Shown here one piece after another: positions 20,642 through 20,658 of a stretch of DNA of 20,658 bases. The translations under genes and the position numbers were made by a program. The first letter of the stretch is position 1; every line of letters begins with the position of its first letter. The stretch covers positions 1-20,658 of the forward strand of contig CAZKTU010000104.1 of assembly GCA_964555675.1 (NCBI GenBank). The letters are read 5' to 3'. This DNA comes from CAIWXH01 sp964555675 (lineage in GTDB: Bacteria > Chloroflexota > Chloroflexia > Chloroflexales > Chloroflexaceae). A model generated the notes under the pieces. The model was given only the letters and a program-made list of their open reading frames with translations. It was not told the origin of the DNA and ran no database searches.

Positions 20642-20658
20642 ATGGAACTCGGCGCGTT
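20642..20658 (+). CDS. start of a new gene, truncated by the window end
   Basis: ATG at 20642 follows TAGGAGAG at about 9 bases and a promoter at 20542-20570. Only five codons (MELGA) are visible, so the product cannot be named. Confidence 0.4.

Noticed and set aside
1..20658. tRNA, rRNA, insertion sequence or transposase
   Set aside because: No cloverleaf, rRNA-like stretch, transposase motif or terminal inverted repeats with target duplication were found by reading.

Overview
This window is high-GC (about 70% by eye) bacterial chromosome, densely coded on both strands. Strong GGAGG-type ribosome sites and TTGACA/TATAAT-type promoters suit a sigma70-using bacterium. An SpoIIIAA/R3H-type ATPase, a large LuxR-type ATPase regulator, a WYL regulator and short GC-rich palindromic intergenic repeats together suggest a filamentous Chloroflexota (Chloroflexia/Roseiflexaceae-like). 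That placement is an inference from style and has not been tested by any search.

Layout. 1-4.4 kb: a truncated R3H-family ATPase (-), a LacI-family regulator (-), a HAD-type phosphatase (+) and a SAM methyltransferase (-). The last two converge on a near-perfect hairpin that belongs to a repeat family. 4.4-8.1 kb: a 967-residue MalT/LAL-type LuxR regulator (-), divergent from a flavin-reductase-like protein (+). 8.1-13.6 kb: an arsenic/phosphate block. A GAPDH and the organoarsenical exporter ArsJ are translationally coupled (ATGA overlap) on the minus strand. Divergent from them is a lipoprotein PstS-like phosphate-binding protein with a PhoB/PhoP-like box. After a strong terminator comes an ArsO-like FAD oxidoreductase with an unusual cysteine-pair-rich tail, behind a consensus promoter overlapped by a perfect dyad. 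13.6-15.1 kb: a WYL regulator flanked by hairpins and repeats. 15.1-17.6 kb: two SDR oxidoreductases and an alpha/beta hydrolase on the minus strand. 17.8-20.3 kb: a glutamine-synthetase-like ligase and an amidohydrolase in one operon, resembling a split FluG/NodGS. It is divergent from the second SDR across back-to-back TTGACA promoters. 20.3-20.66 kb: a decayed PD40 propeller fragment, a good promoter with a 12-bp palindrome at the start site, and the first codons of a new gene.

How it fits together. The clearest system is arsenate handling. GAPDH can form 1-arseno-3-phosphoglycerate from arsenate, and ArsJ exports it. A Pho-type PstS scavenges phosphate (or discriminates against arsenate). 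The flavoprotein tail could bind As(III) or another soft metal. No ArsR, ArsC, ArsB/Acr3 or ArsM is present here, so the controller and any arsenite branch lie elsewhere or are replaced by an unidentified regulator. The right-hand genes look like a small catabolic locus: gamma-glutamylation of an amine or related substrate, an amidohydrolase, SDR dehydrogenases and a hydrolase. Its substrate cannot be read from the sequence.
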